29,905 nt of DNA, from assembly GCF_902364945.1 (NCBI RefSeq), contig NZ_CABJFS010000014.1:12022-41926 (forward strand), read 5' to 3'. Position numbers and translations under genes: made by a program. This document shows positions 21,030 to 28,761 of the stretch, in pieces (the stretch's first letter is position 1; each line of letters begins with the position of its first letter). This DNA is from Collinsella aerofaciens. GTDB taxonomy: Bacteria > Actinomycetota > Coriobacteriia > Coriobacteriales > Coriobacteriaceae. The notes below the pieces were generated by a model that saw only the letters and a list, made by a program, of their open reading frames with translations, was not told where the DNA came from and ran no database searches.

Positions 21030-23900
21030 ATGAGTCGCCGCAACACCGAGCTGCTCTTGCTCATCGCCTCGGCGTTCCCCGTCATCCTGCTGTATGCGAT
21101 GTACGTGCTCACCGCGGGCGCCGCCATCTCCTTTGAGACGCTCGCCGTGCCGATCGGCCTCTTTGCCGCCTTCGCCGCGGCACATATCGCCGTGCGCATC
21201 TTGGCGCCCGGCGCCGACCCCGCCATCCTACCCATCGTATTTATACTTTCGGGCATCGGTATCACGTTCGTGACACGCCTCGCCCCCGCTCTCGCGATCT
21301 CACAGCTCATCATCCTGTTTGTCTCGGTGGCCCTGATGGTGGGAACGCTCGCACTGGTCAAAAACCTCGACGTGGTCATGCGCTACAAGTACACCTTTGG
21401 CATCATCGGCATCATCCTGCTGATGCTGCCCATCTTTATCGGCACCACGATCTCGGGCTCCAAGCTGTGGATCCGCATCGCGGGCTTTACCATCCAGCCT
21501 GGCGAGTTCGCCAAGGTCTTTATCGTGCTGTTCCTGGCCGGGTACCTGGCCGAGAACCGCGAGCTGCTCTCCATCTCCAACCGCAAGATCCTGGGCTTTA
21601 AGATCCCTCGCCTGCGACTGCTACTGCCGCTGTTTGCCGTGTGGGGTGTGTGCCTGCTCGTCGTCGTCTTCGAACGCGACCTGGGTTCGGCCGTGCTGTT
21701 CTACACCATCTTCTTGCTGATGCTCTACGTTGCCACGGGGCGCTTTTCGTACGTCATCATCGGCCTTGCGCTCTTAGCCGTTGGAGCTGTGGGCGCCTAC
21801 AAGTTCCTGTCTCACGTTCAGGTGCGTTTCCAGGTTTGGGTCGATCCGTTTAAGGACGCCCAGGGCCAGGGCTACCAGATCGTCCAGTCGCTCTTCTCGC
21901 TTGCCGATGGCGGCCTGGTCGGTGTTGGCATCGGCAACGGCATGGCCAACAACATCCCCGTCGTCGAGTCCGACTTTATCTTCTCGGCTATCGGCGAGGA
22001 GATGGGCCTTTTGGGCGGCGGCGCCGTGCTCATCCTGTTTATGCTCTTTGCCGTGCGTGGCCTCACCACGGCTGCCCGCGCTAAATCCGACCTTGCCGCC
22101 TTTAGTGCCACGGGCCTTACGGCCGCCATCAGCTTCCAGGCCTTCTTGATCGTTGGCGGCGTAACCCGCCTGATCCCGCTGACCGGCGTCACCCTGCCCT
22201 TTATGAGCCAGGGCGGCTCCTCGCTGCTGGCGAGCTTTATCATCGTCGCGCTCCTGCTGCGCGCCGGTGACGAGGCGACCGGACGCGAGGCCGAGCTTAC
22301 CGGCACCGGCACCATGGCCGCCATCACCGATGATCAGGTCGCATCTGCCGCCGCCCCGACGGGCACGCGCTTTTCCACCTCGTCTTCCTACGGCAGCGGC
22401 AGCCATTCCGTCGGCTCGCGCATGCGCCGTCGCCTGCTCGACACGCCTGAATCCGGTGTGCTCGGCCGCGTTGCGCTCGCCAACCGTCTAACCCGCGCGG
22501 TGCTCGCCTTTACGGCGCTGTTCGCCATCCTTATCGGCAACCTCACCTATGTCCAGGTCATCAAGGCCAAGGACTATCAGGACATGCCGACCAACAACCA
22601 CACCATCGCCCGCTCCAAGTACATCCAGCGCGGTTCCATCATCACGTCCGACGGCGTGACGCTGGCCGAGTCGCTGCAGCAGGAGGACGGCACCTACGTA
22701 CGCTCCTACCCCAACGGTAACCTGGCAGCGCACGTGGTTGGCTACGTGAGCCAGCAGTATGGCACCACCGCCATCGAGAGCGTCATGAACGACACGCTCA
22801 CCGGTTCCAAGGATTACTCCAGCTGGAACAACGCCATCGCATCGCTCGCAGGTCAGACCCAGCCGGGCAACACCGCCAAGCTCACCATCGACTCGCGTAT
22901 CCAGACGGCGGCCGAGCAGGCACTCAAGGGCTTTAAGGGCGCTGTAGTGGTCATCGACCCGCGTACCGGCGCGGTGCTCGCATGTGCCAGCTCGCCCACC
23001 TACGACAACACCAACATCGATGCCCTGCTGCAGACGGGCGGCGGCGAGGACGGCTCCATGTACAATCGCGCCATGGACGCGCTGTACACGCCGGGCTCAA
23101 CGTTTAAGGTCGTTACGCTTTCCGCGGCACTCGAGACCGGTACTGCCAGCCTTACCAGCACCTACCAGGCGCCCGGCTCCATGGACATCGGCAACGCACC
23201 GGTCACCAACTATGCCAACGAGAGCTACGGCACCATCAGCCTGCAGCAGGCCTTTGCCGTGTCCTCCAACGTCGTCTTTGGCCAGGTGGCAAACGAAGTT
23301 GGCGCAAACACGCTCGTGCAGTTTGCCAACGCCTTTGGCTACGGCCAAAAACTCGGCCAGGACCTGACCTCCGCGGCCTCCATCATGGCCGACCCGTCGC
23401 TCATGACCGAGTGGGAGACCGCCTGGGCCGGCGCCGGCCAGCCTGTCGGCATGGACCACACGCCCGGCCCGCAGACCACCGTCATGCAAAACGCCGTGAT
23501 TGCCGCCGCCATCGCTAACAGCGGCGTGGTCATGGACCCGTACTTTGTAGCCCAGGTACTCGCCCCGGACGGAACCGTGGTCAAGACCACGCAGTCCCGC
23601 TCGCTGGGTCAGGCCGTCAGCTCCACCACGGCCGACCAGGTCAAGCAGGCCATGCTTGCCGTCGTCCAGTCCGGCACCGGCACCGATGCCCAAATCCCCG
23701 GCGTCAAGGTCGCCGGCAAGACTGGCTCGGCCGAGACCGGCGGCACCAACGTCAACTCGATGTTCGTTGGCTTTGCACCTTACGATTCACCCACGGTCGC
23801 TATCTCGGTGGCCTTAGAGGATTACGACAAGCATGACGTCAAGGCCGCCAAGATCGCCGGCATCGTCCTGACCGCGGCGCTTGCCGCACAGGGAGCGTGA
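21030..23900 (+). CDS. RodA-type SEDS polymerase fused to PBP2-type transpeptidase
   Basis: 956 residues from the ATG at 21030, with AAAGGGA upstream. The first ~415 residues are a RodA/FtsW/SpoVE (SEDS) glycosyltransferase with ~10 helices and the motifs VFERDLGSAVL, GYQIVQSLFSLADGG, SDFIFSAIGEEMGLLGG and MSQGGSS. A ~70-residue Ser/Gly-rich linker, a further helix (VLAFTALFAILIGNLTYVQV) and a class B PBP follow: catalytic Ser690 in STFK (690-693), SSN (745-747) and KTG (897-899). Both enzymes for making and crosslinking peptidoglycan are thus one polypeptide, where most bacteria have separate rodA and pbpA genes. The gene lies 16 bp after pstP, in the usual kinase cluster place. All transpeptidase motifs are intact. 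Confidence 0.95.
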   Translation: MSRRNTELLLLIASAFPVILLYAMYVLTAGAAISFETLAVPIGLFAAFAAAHIAVRILAPGADPAILPIVFILSGIGITFVTRLAPALAISQLIILFVSVALMVGTLALVKNLDVVMRYKYTFGIIGIILLMLPIFIGTTISGSKLWIRIAGFTIQPGEFAKVFIVLFLAGYLAENRELLSISNRKILGFKIPRLRLLLPLFAVWGVCLLVVVFERDLGSAVLFYTIFLLMLYVATGRFSYVIIGLALLAVGAVGAYKFLSHVQVRFQVWVDPFKDAQGQGYQIVQSLFSLADGGLVGVGIGNGMANNIPVVESDFIFSAIGEEMGLLGGGAVLILFMLFAVRGLTTAARAKSDLAAFSATGLTAAISFQAFLIVGGVTRLIPLTGVTLPFMSQGGSSLLASFIIVALLLRAGDEATGREAELTGTGTMAAITDDQVASAAAPTGTRFSTSSSYGSGSHSVGSRMRRRLLDTPESGVLGRVALANRLTRAVLAFTALFAILIGNLTYVQVIKAKDYQDMPTNNHTIARSKYIQRGSIITSDGVTLAESLQQEDGTYVRSYPNGNLAAHVVGYVSQQYGTTAIESVMNDTLTGSKDYSSWNNAIASLAGQTQPGNTAKLTIDSRIQTAAEQALKGFKGAVVVIDPRTGAVLACASSPTYDNTNIDALLQTGGGEDGSMYNRAMDALYTPGSTFKVVTLSAALETGTASLTSTYQAPGSMDIGNAPVTNYANESYGTISLQQAFAVSSNVVFGQVANEVGANTLVQFANAFGYGQKLGQDLTSAASIMADPSLMTEWETAWAGAGQPVGMDHTPGPQTTVMQNAVIAAAIANSGVVMDPYFVAQVLAPDGTVVKTTQSRSLGQAVSSTTADQVKQAMLAVVQSGTGTDAQIPGVKVAGKTGSAETGGTNVNSMFVGFAPYDSPTVAISVALEDYDKHDVKAAKIAGIVLTAALAAQGA

Positions 23901-24032
23901 TGCCCATGATCGAATCGGACACCCGAGGCGCGCCGCGGCCGAAGAGTTAGCGGCAACGCGCCACACGGTCCCAGCGGCCACATCGTAGGTACTACACACA
24001 TCGTTGAGCGAATAGTTATGTTAGGAGCAGGA

Positions 24033-25988
24033 ATGGAACAGAGGGTCCTCGGGGGAAGATACCTCCTCAAGGATAAGGTGGGAACAGGCGGCATGGCGAC
24101 CGTCTACCGTGCACAGGACCAGGTCCTCGACCGCACGGTAGCCGTCAAGATCATGCTGCCACAGTATGCTGGCGACGCAACCTTCGCCGCACGCTTTAAG
24201 CAGGAGGCACAGGCAGCAGCCGGTCTCTCCTCCCCCTATATCGTGGGCGTCTACGATTGGGGCAAGGACGGCGACACCTATTACATCGTCATGGAGTACC
24301 TGCGCGGCACTGACCTTAAGAGCGGCATCAAGAGCCACGGCGCCCTCGACCCCAAGAAGGTCGCCCAGATCGGCTCGCAGATCAGCTCTGCGCTTTCGGT
24401 CGCCCACAAGCACGAGATCATCCACCGCGACATTAAGCCGCAGAACATCATGGTGCTGCCCGACGGCAACATCAAGGTAATGGACTTTGGCATCGCACGC
24501 GCCAAGAACAGCCACCTCACGCAAGACAACAACGTGCTGGGAACCGCCCACTACGTCAGCCCCGAGCAGACCCGCGGTCAGGACCTTGGCCCCACCTCGG
24601 ATATCTACTCGCTGGGCGTCGTGATGTACGAGTGCGCCACCGGCCGCGTGCCCTTTGACGGTGATGACGCCATCTCGGTCGCACTCAAGCAGGTCAACGA
24701 ACTGCCTATTCCGCCGAGCCAGATCAACTCCGGTGTCGACGCCGACCTTGAGCGCATCATCCTCAAGTGCATGGAGAAGGACCCGGCAAACCGCTTCCAG
24801 ACCGCTGACGAGCTGCGTCAGGTGCTCAACAGCTACCTGTCGGGCCGTGCCGTCAACATCTCGGAGCCCACGCGTATCATCGGTGCCCCCAGTGAGCTGG
24901 GCGCCACCAAGACTCGCGAGCTTTCCGATCAGACGCGCGCCATGGTGCGTCCCGTCTCGGGCGTGAGCGGCCAGAATACCGCCCGTAGCTCGGTTTCGGG
25001 CTCCACCGGCTCCTACGAGGTCGAAAAGCCCAAATCCAACAAGAACAAGATCATCGCCGCTGTGGTGGCAGCTGTTGCCGTCATCGGCATCGTTGTGGCC
25101 TTTGCTACTGGGCTCTTTGGCGGCGAGCAGGTCCCCGTGCCCGACGTGCTGGGCAAGGACCAGCAGACTGCCGTCGAGCTGATCAAGGAAGCCGGCCTCG
25201 AGGTCGGCACCATCGACCAAAGCTACAACGACGATGTCGACGAGGGCAAAGTCGCCGAGCAGACGCCCAACGGCCACACCAAGAAGGCCAAGGGCACCAA
25301 GGTGAACCTGGTAATCTCCAAGGGCCCCAAGCCCTCCGAGAAGGTTGAGGTTCCCCGGCTTGTCGGCCTGACCAAGGACCAGGCAGAAGCCGCGCTGGCA
25401 AGCGTTGGTCTGAAGGGCAACGCCTCCGAGGAGGCCAACGAGGCCGATGAGGGCCAGGTCTTTGAACAGGGCACCGAAGCCGGTAAGGAAGTCGAGAAGG
25501 GCACGACCATCTCGTACAAGGTCTCGAGTGGCCCGGATACCACGTCCGTCCCCGACCTAACCGACATGACCGAGGCCCAGGCGCGCAACGCCCTCGATAT
25601 GGCAGGCTTTGGCGTCGACGTGAGCTACCAGGAGAACGACTCGGTTACCGAGGGCACCGTGATCAGCTGGAACCCCAGCGGCAAGCAGAAGCCCGGCGCC
25701 ACGATTACCGTCGTCATTGCCAAGAAGTCCGGCAAGGCCTCCGTCCCGGGCAACCTATACGGCAAGAGCATTTCCGCCGCCGTTACCGCGCTCAACAACG
25801 CCGGTTTCTATAACATTGGCTTCTGTGACCAGAACGGCAATCCCGTGAGCGGTAACGAGGATGCCACCGTTACGGGCGTCTCCCCCACCGGCAAGCAGTC
25901 CACCGACAGCACGATTACGCTGACGGTTGCACTTTCTGGCTCGGGTTCGGGTTCGGGTACGGGCGGCGATTCCGGTACGACCAACTAG
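24033..25988 (+). CDS. pknB: Ser/Thr protein kinase PknB with four PASTA repeats
   Basis: 651 residues from the ATG at 24033, chosen for the AGGAG 6 nt upstream; the ATG at 24018 has none. The kinase domain (~8-270) shows VGTGGMATVY, Lys39 (VAVKI), HRDIKPQN (131-138), DFG (151-153) and GTAHYVSPEQ. A ~65-residue juxtamembrane linker is followed by one helix (~340-360, IIAAVVAAVAVIGIVVAFATG) and four PASTA repeats (~367-432, 437-503, 507-572, 576-640). A Gly/Ser tail follows. PASTA domains bind muropeptides or lipid II outside, so the kinase couples wall state to growth. A 132-bp gap separates it from the RodA-PBP gene, so it may have its own promoter; none is clear. It closes the cluster. Confidence 0.97.
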   Translation: MEQRVLGGRYLLKDKVGTGGMATVYRAQDQVLDRTVAVKIMLPQYAGDATFAARFKQEAQAAAGLSSPYIVGVYDWGKDGDTYYIVMEYLRGTDLKSGIKSHGALDPKKVAQIGSQISSALSVAHKHEIIHRDIKPQNIMVLPDGNIKVMDFGIARAKNSHLTQDNNVLGTAHYVSPEQTRGQDLGPTSDIYSLGVVMYECATGRVPFDGDDAISVALKQVNELPIPPSQINSGVDADLERIILKCMEKDPANRFQTADELRQVLNSYLSGRAVNISEPTRIIGAPSELGATKTRELSDQTRAMVRPVSGVSGQNTARSSVSGSTGSYEVEKPKSNKNKIIAAVVAAVAVIGIVVAFATGLFGGEQVPVPDVLGKDQQTAVELIKEAGLEVGTIDQSYNDDVDEGKVAEQTPNGHTKKAKGTKVNLVISKGPKPSEKVEVPRLVGLTKDQAEAALASVGLKGNASEEANEADEGQVFEQGTEAGKEVEKGTTISYKVSSGPDTTSVPDLTDMTEAQARNALDMAGFGVDVSYQENDSVTEGTVISWNPSGKQKPGATITVVIAKKSGKASVPGNLYGKSISAAVTALNNAGFYNIGFCDQNGNPVSGNEDATVTGVSPTGKQSTDSTITLTVALSGSGSGSGTGGDSGTTN

Positions 25989-26040
25989 TCGCCACCCAAC
26001 CGCTCATTACGGCTCTCGCCGCAAACATATTCGCTCACAG

Positions 26041-26080
26041 GCGCCCGCTTGCTCCCCCAGCAAGCGGGCGCTTCATTTTT
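26041..26080 (+). terminator. Intrinsic terminator after pknB
   Basis: GCGCCCGCTTGC (26041-26052) pairs perfectly with GCAAGCGGGCGC (26060-26071) around a 7-nt loop, followed by TTCATTTTT. It ends the kinase cluster about 50 bp after the pknB stop. Confidence 0.92.
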
Positions 26081-26093
26081 GATATGGCATTGA

Positions 26094-26162
26094 ACCAGAA
26101 AAGCCCGGCACCGTGGCGGTACCGGGCTCGATATTCCTCTGGTGCCCCCGGGCGGATTCGAA
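26094..26162 (-). repeat. Second copy of the tRNA-Arg 3' end and terminator
   Basis: 69 bp that match 26222-26290 with three differences, a direct repeat at an offset of 128 bp. On the minus strand it contains the last ~23 nt of tRNA-Arg including CCA, then the GGTACCG-based terminator hairpin and TTTTCT. The 5' part of the tRNA is missing. This is the form left by integration at a tRNA 3' end. Confidence 0.8.
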
Positions 26163-26189
26163 AACTCCCCCCGCGGGGAAATAAGTGAC

Positions 26190-26213
26190 GCGGGTGTCGA
26201 CGGTCCGAATCCG
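26190..26213 (+). repeat. Inverted tRNA-Arg fragment
   Basis: 24 bp on the plus strand match, with one difference (C for T), the variable-loop/T-arm part of the tRNA-Arg gene, which lies on the minus strand at 26281-26304. The fragment is therefore inverted with respect to the intact gene. It sits in the 59 bp between the two 69-bp direct repeats. Confidence 0.7.
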
Positions 26214-26229
26214 ACCTTTAGACCAGAAG

Positions 26230-26258
26230 AGCCCGGCACCGTAGCGGTACCGGACTCG
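26230..26258 (-). terminator. Terminator of tRNA-Arg
   Basis: Just after the tRNA 3' end the minus strand forms a hairpin of CCGGTACCG and CGGTGCCGG with a short loop, followed by GCTCTTCT. The stem is strong, the U-tract modest. A second copy lies in the repeat at 26094-26162. Confidence 0.6.
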
Positions 26259-26267
26259 ATATTCCTC

Positions 26268-26343
26268 TGGTGCCCCCGGGCGGATTCGAACCGTCGACAC
26301 CCGCTTTAGGAGAGCGGTGCTCTATCCCCTGAGCTACGGAGGC
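26268..26343 (-). tRNA. tRNA-Arg (anticodon CCU)
   Basis: 76 nt with encoded CCA. The acceptor stem GCCTCCG/CGGGGGC pairs throughout (one G-U), D-stem GCTC/GAGC, anticodon stem CCGCT/AGCGG with loop CTCCTAA giving anticodon CCT, variable loop GTGTC, and T-loop TTCGAAT. The T-stem GACGG/CCGCC has one A-C mismatch at the 50-64 pair. It decodes AGG. Its 3' end is duplicated downstream, so it appears to have served as an attachment site. Confidence 0.93.
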
Positions 26344-26415
26344 ATGTCGTATTAGTGTAGCAGATTTGCGCCACCAACATGCAGCGCACAGCCGCTCTTC
26401 GAGATAGTCATCTGC

Positions 26416-26449
26416 GACGTTCTTTAATGACAAGTCGTTTAAGAACGTC
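26416..26449. repeat. Inverted repeat downstream of manO
   Basis: GACGTTCTT (26416-26424) and AAGAACGTC (26441-26449) form a perfect 9-bp inverted repeat with a 16-nt loop, 20 bp beyond the manO stop. No U-run follows on the minus strand. It may stabilise or end the man operon transcript. Confidence 0.45.
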
Positions 26450-26468
26450 CCTAATAACTACCCAACGA

Positions 26469-26867
26469 CTAATTGCCTTTGTGGAAAAGGTTCTTGATGA
26501 CGGAGGGGATGCTCTTGGCGCCCTTGGCCGTCACATCGATAAAGTCGGGCGAACGAACGAGCTTGTCCTCGTCAATGTACTTACGCACCGCGCGAAGCGT
26601 TTCCTTGTCATTGCGCGTCGAAAACGTAAAGTGGCCATTCTCTTTGGTAAAGATGGCGAAACGCGTAATCTTCTTGGTGCCGCGCAAAACCTCGGCGGCA
26701 ATATAGTCGACCTCGTCCCACGGGATTTGGATATAATCCTCGGGATTACGCTCGTTATAGTACTCAAACGCCTTATTGCCCACCATCACGTTACCGTGAC
26801 TGGTAAGCCCCATCAGGCAGGTTGCCGGCGTTGCCAAATCGACCGTGCTGTTCTGAGATTGCGCCAT
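26469..26867 (-). CDS. manO: DUF956 / ManO family protein
   Basis: 132 residues from the ATG at 26867, with GCGAGG just upstream; the longer frame to 26918 runs into a terminator. The sequence has the DUF956 pattern: VDLATPATCLMGLTSHGNVM, GNKAFEYYNERNPEDYIQIPW, EVDYIAAEVL, FAIFTKENGHFTFS and DKLVRSPDF. ManO genes follow mannose-PTS operons in Firmicutes and Actinobacteria and are thought to regulate or modulate the PTS; the mechanism is not settled. No membrane helix is present. A terminator lies between manZ and this gene, so its level is probably set by readthrough. Confidence 0.88.
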   Translation of the reverse strand: MAQSQNSTVDLATPATCLMGLTSHGNVMVGNKAFEYYNERNPEDYIQIPWDEVDYIAAEVLRGTKKITRFAIFTKENGHFTFSTRNDKETLRAVRKYIDEDKLVRSPDFIDVTAKGAKSIPSVIKNLFHKGN

Positions 26868-26884
26868 ACGCGCCTCGCCCTCCA

Positions 26885-26931
26885 ATAAAAACAATCGGAC
26901 CGCATCCAGTGTACCCACCGGGTGCGGTCCG
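26885..26931 (-). terminator. Intrinsic terminator between manZ and manO
   Basis: On the minus strand CGGACCGCACCC pairs with GGATGCGGTCCG (one wobble) around a 12-nt loop and is followed by ATTGTTTTTATT, a full intrinsic terminator. The ribosome-binding region and ATG of manO follow within about 20 bp. Confidence 0.85.
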
Positions 26932-26987
26932 TTTCAATGGCTCAAAAGCCCTTGCCCAGCAACTCTCGGTCTTAAGCCGAAGCGTGC

Positions 26988-27908
26988 TTACATGAAGCCG
27001 CAGACGCGACCGATGATGCCGACGGCGAAGAGAGCCAGGATGATGACGATCGGGCTGACCTTCTTCTTGAGGAGCTTGCAGACCAGAAGGGTCAGGCACA
27101 CGGCGGCAAGGCCGGGGATGAGCTGATCGAGGTTGGCCTGAAGCGTGGTGACCTTCACCGGGTCGAGCGCGTTGGCACCGACAGAGCTGTACATCGTCAA
27201 TGCCTGCTTGATGCCCTCAGAACCGGCGGGCAGGTTGGCCCAGTCGATATAGGCGCCAGCGGACTGCGTGACCTTGGAGACGACCGGGGTGAAGGAGATG
27301 GACACCCAGCGCTCGACCAGGGCGCCGATGATGAACATACCCAGGATGGAAGCACCCTCGGTGACCTTGCCCATCAGACCGCCGGAGAGGTCCTTGGCGA
27401 TGGAGGAGCCGACCTTGTAGCCAAACTCCTGCGTGTACCACAGGAAAGCGTAACGGATGATGTTCCACGCGAAGAAGAACAGCAGCGGACCGGCGATGCT
27501 GCCGGACAGGGCCAGGGAAGCGCCCAGTGCACCCAGAATCGGGCGAAGGGTGAACCAGAAGGCGGGGTCGCCGACGCCGGCGAGCGGGCCCATCATACCG
27601 ACCTTGACGCCCTGAATGGCGACGTCGTCAATCGGAGCACCGTTGGCGCGCTCCTCCTCGAGGGCGAGGGTAACGCCAATGACGGGGGCGGAAACATAGG
27701 GGTGGGTGTTATAGAACTCCAGGTGGCGCTTAAGAGCGGCAATCTGGTCATCCTTGCTGGTGTAGAGCTTCTTGATCGCAGGGATCATTGCGAAGCACCA
27801 GCCGCCGTTCTGCATACGCTCGTAGTTCCACGAGCCCTGAAGGAACTGATGACGGAAGCAAACCTTCTTACGGTCAGCCTTGGTGAGCTGAATCTTGTTC
27901 TCTGCCAT
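26988..27908 (-). CDS. manZ: PTS mannose-type IID component
   Basis: 306 residues from the ATG at 27908, after GGAGGGGAGTG. It shows IID features: RHQFLQGSWNYERMQNGGWCFAMIPAIKKLY, HLEFYNTHPYVSAPVIGVTLALEEERANGAPID, VGMMGPLAGVGDPAFWFTLRPILG, and a hydrophobic C-terminal anchor (VCLTLLVCKLL ... VIILALFAVGIIGRVCGFM). IID forms the membrane channel of the mannose-family transporter with IIC. It starts 16 bp after the manY stop. The mannose family often accepts mannose, glucose or amino sugars; the sequence does not fix the sugar. Confidence 0.96.
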   Translation of the reverse strand: MAENKIQLTKADRKKVCFRHQFLQGSWNYERMQNGGWCFAMIPAIKKLYTSKDDQIAALKRHLEFYNTHPYVSAPVIGVTLALEEERANGAPIDDVAIQGVKVGMMGPLAGVGDPAFWFTLRPILGALGASLALSGSIAGPLLFFFAWNIIRYAFLWYTQEFGYKVGSSIAKDLSGGLMGKVTEGASILGMFIIGALVERWVSISFTPVVSKVTQSAGAYIDWANLPAGSEGIKQALTMYSSVGANALDPVKVTTLQANLDQLIPGLAAVCLTLLVCKLLKKKVSPIVIILALFAVGIIGRVCGFM

Positions 27909-27924
27909 ATGTATCACTCCCCTC

Positions 27925-28743
27925 CTACTCGTAATCGTTCAGAATGTCGCCGAGCGGGTCACCGGAGCCACCGCCCATGCCGCCACCCTGCTTGGCCAGA
28001 TCCTTAAGGCCAAGGTAGATGAGGGCAAGGGAGATGCCGATGAGGCCAAGGGCGATCAGCGTGAGCTGAGGGATGGCAGCAAGGACAAAGCCGAGGATGA
28101 AGAACGGCCAGGTCTCCTTGGTGGCCATCATGTTGATGACCATGGCGTAACCGACGGAAGCGACCATGCCGCCGCCGACAGCCATGCCGCCGGACAGCCA
28201 ATCGGGCATAGCGTTAAGCGCGTTGGTAACGGCCTCGGCCGGGATGATGCACAGAAGTACTGCCGGGATGGCGATACGAACACCCTGCATGAGGATGCCG
28301 GCGTACTGCCAACGCTCGATGCCGGCGAAGTCGCCCTTCTCGGCGCAGGCGTCCATGCCGTGAACCATAGCGGTAGCCAGGGTACGGCAGATCATGGTCA
28401 GGAACAGACCAGCGACCGACAGCGGGACGGCGACGGCGATGGCGGCGGTAACGGCCTTGGCCGAATCGGTGACGCCACCGTTGAGGGCGAGCACCATGAT
28501 GATCGAAGAAGCGACCGAGGCCAGAGCGGCGTCAGGCGCGACGGCGGCGCCGACGTTAGCCCAGCCAAGGGCCATCATCTGGAGCGAACCGCCCAGGAGG
28601 ATGCCCTCCTGAAGGTGACCGGTTACGAGACCGATAAGCGTGCATGCCACGAGCGGCTGATGGAACTGGAACTCATCCAGAATGCCTTCCATACCGGCAA
28701 GCAACGCGACAATCGCAACAAGCAGAATAGTGATTGCAGACAT
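27925..28743 (-). CDS. manY: PTS mannose-type IIC component
   Basis: 272 residues, starting MSAITILLVAIVALLAGMEG, with AAAGGAGGG upstream. It is highly hydrophobic (about 8 or more segments) and holds the IIC pattern QFHQPLVACTLIGLVTGHLQEGILLGGSLQMMALGWANVGAAVAPD. IIC carries the sugar-binding translocation site of the mannose-family complex. It sits between manX and manZ, 18 bp after the manX stop. Confidence 0.96.
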   Translation of the reverse strand: MSAITILLVAIVALLAGMEGILDEFQFHQPLVACTLIGLVTGHLQEGILLGGSLQMMALGWANVGAAVAPDAALASVASSIIMVLALNGGVTDSAKAVTAAIAVAVPLSVAGLFLTMICRTLATAMVHGMDACAEKGDFAGIERWQYAGILMQGVRIAIPAVLLCIIPAEAVTNALNAMPDWLSGGMAVGGGMVASVGYAMVINMMATKETWPFFILGFVLAAIPQLTLIALGLIGISLALIYLGLKDLAKQGGGMGGGSGDPLGDILNDYE

Positions 28744-28761
28744 GTATCGGACCCTCCTTTA

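Noticed and set aside
24021..25277. Minus-strand frame of 418 codons opposite pknB
   Set aside because: Shadow of a certain gene; the product has no domain and Val/Asp/Leu-rich composition typical of antisense frames.
26073..26300. Short minus-strand protein across the tRNA repeats
   Set aside because: Translation of tRNA and terminator DNA; a well-known kind of spurious annotation.
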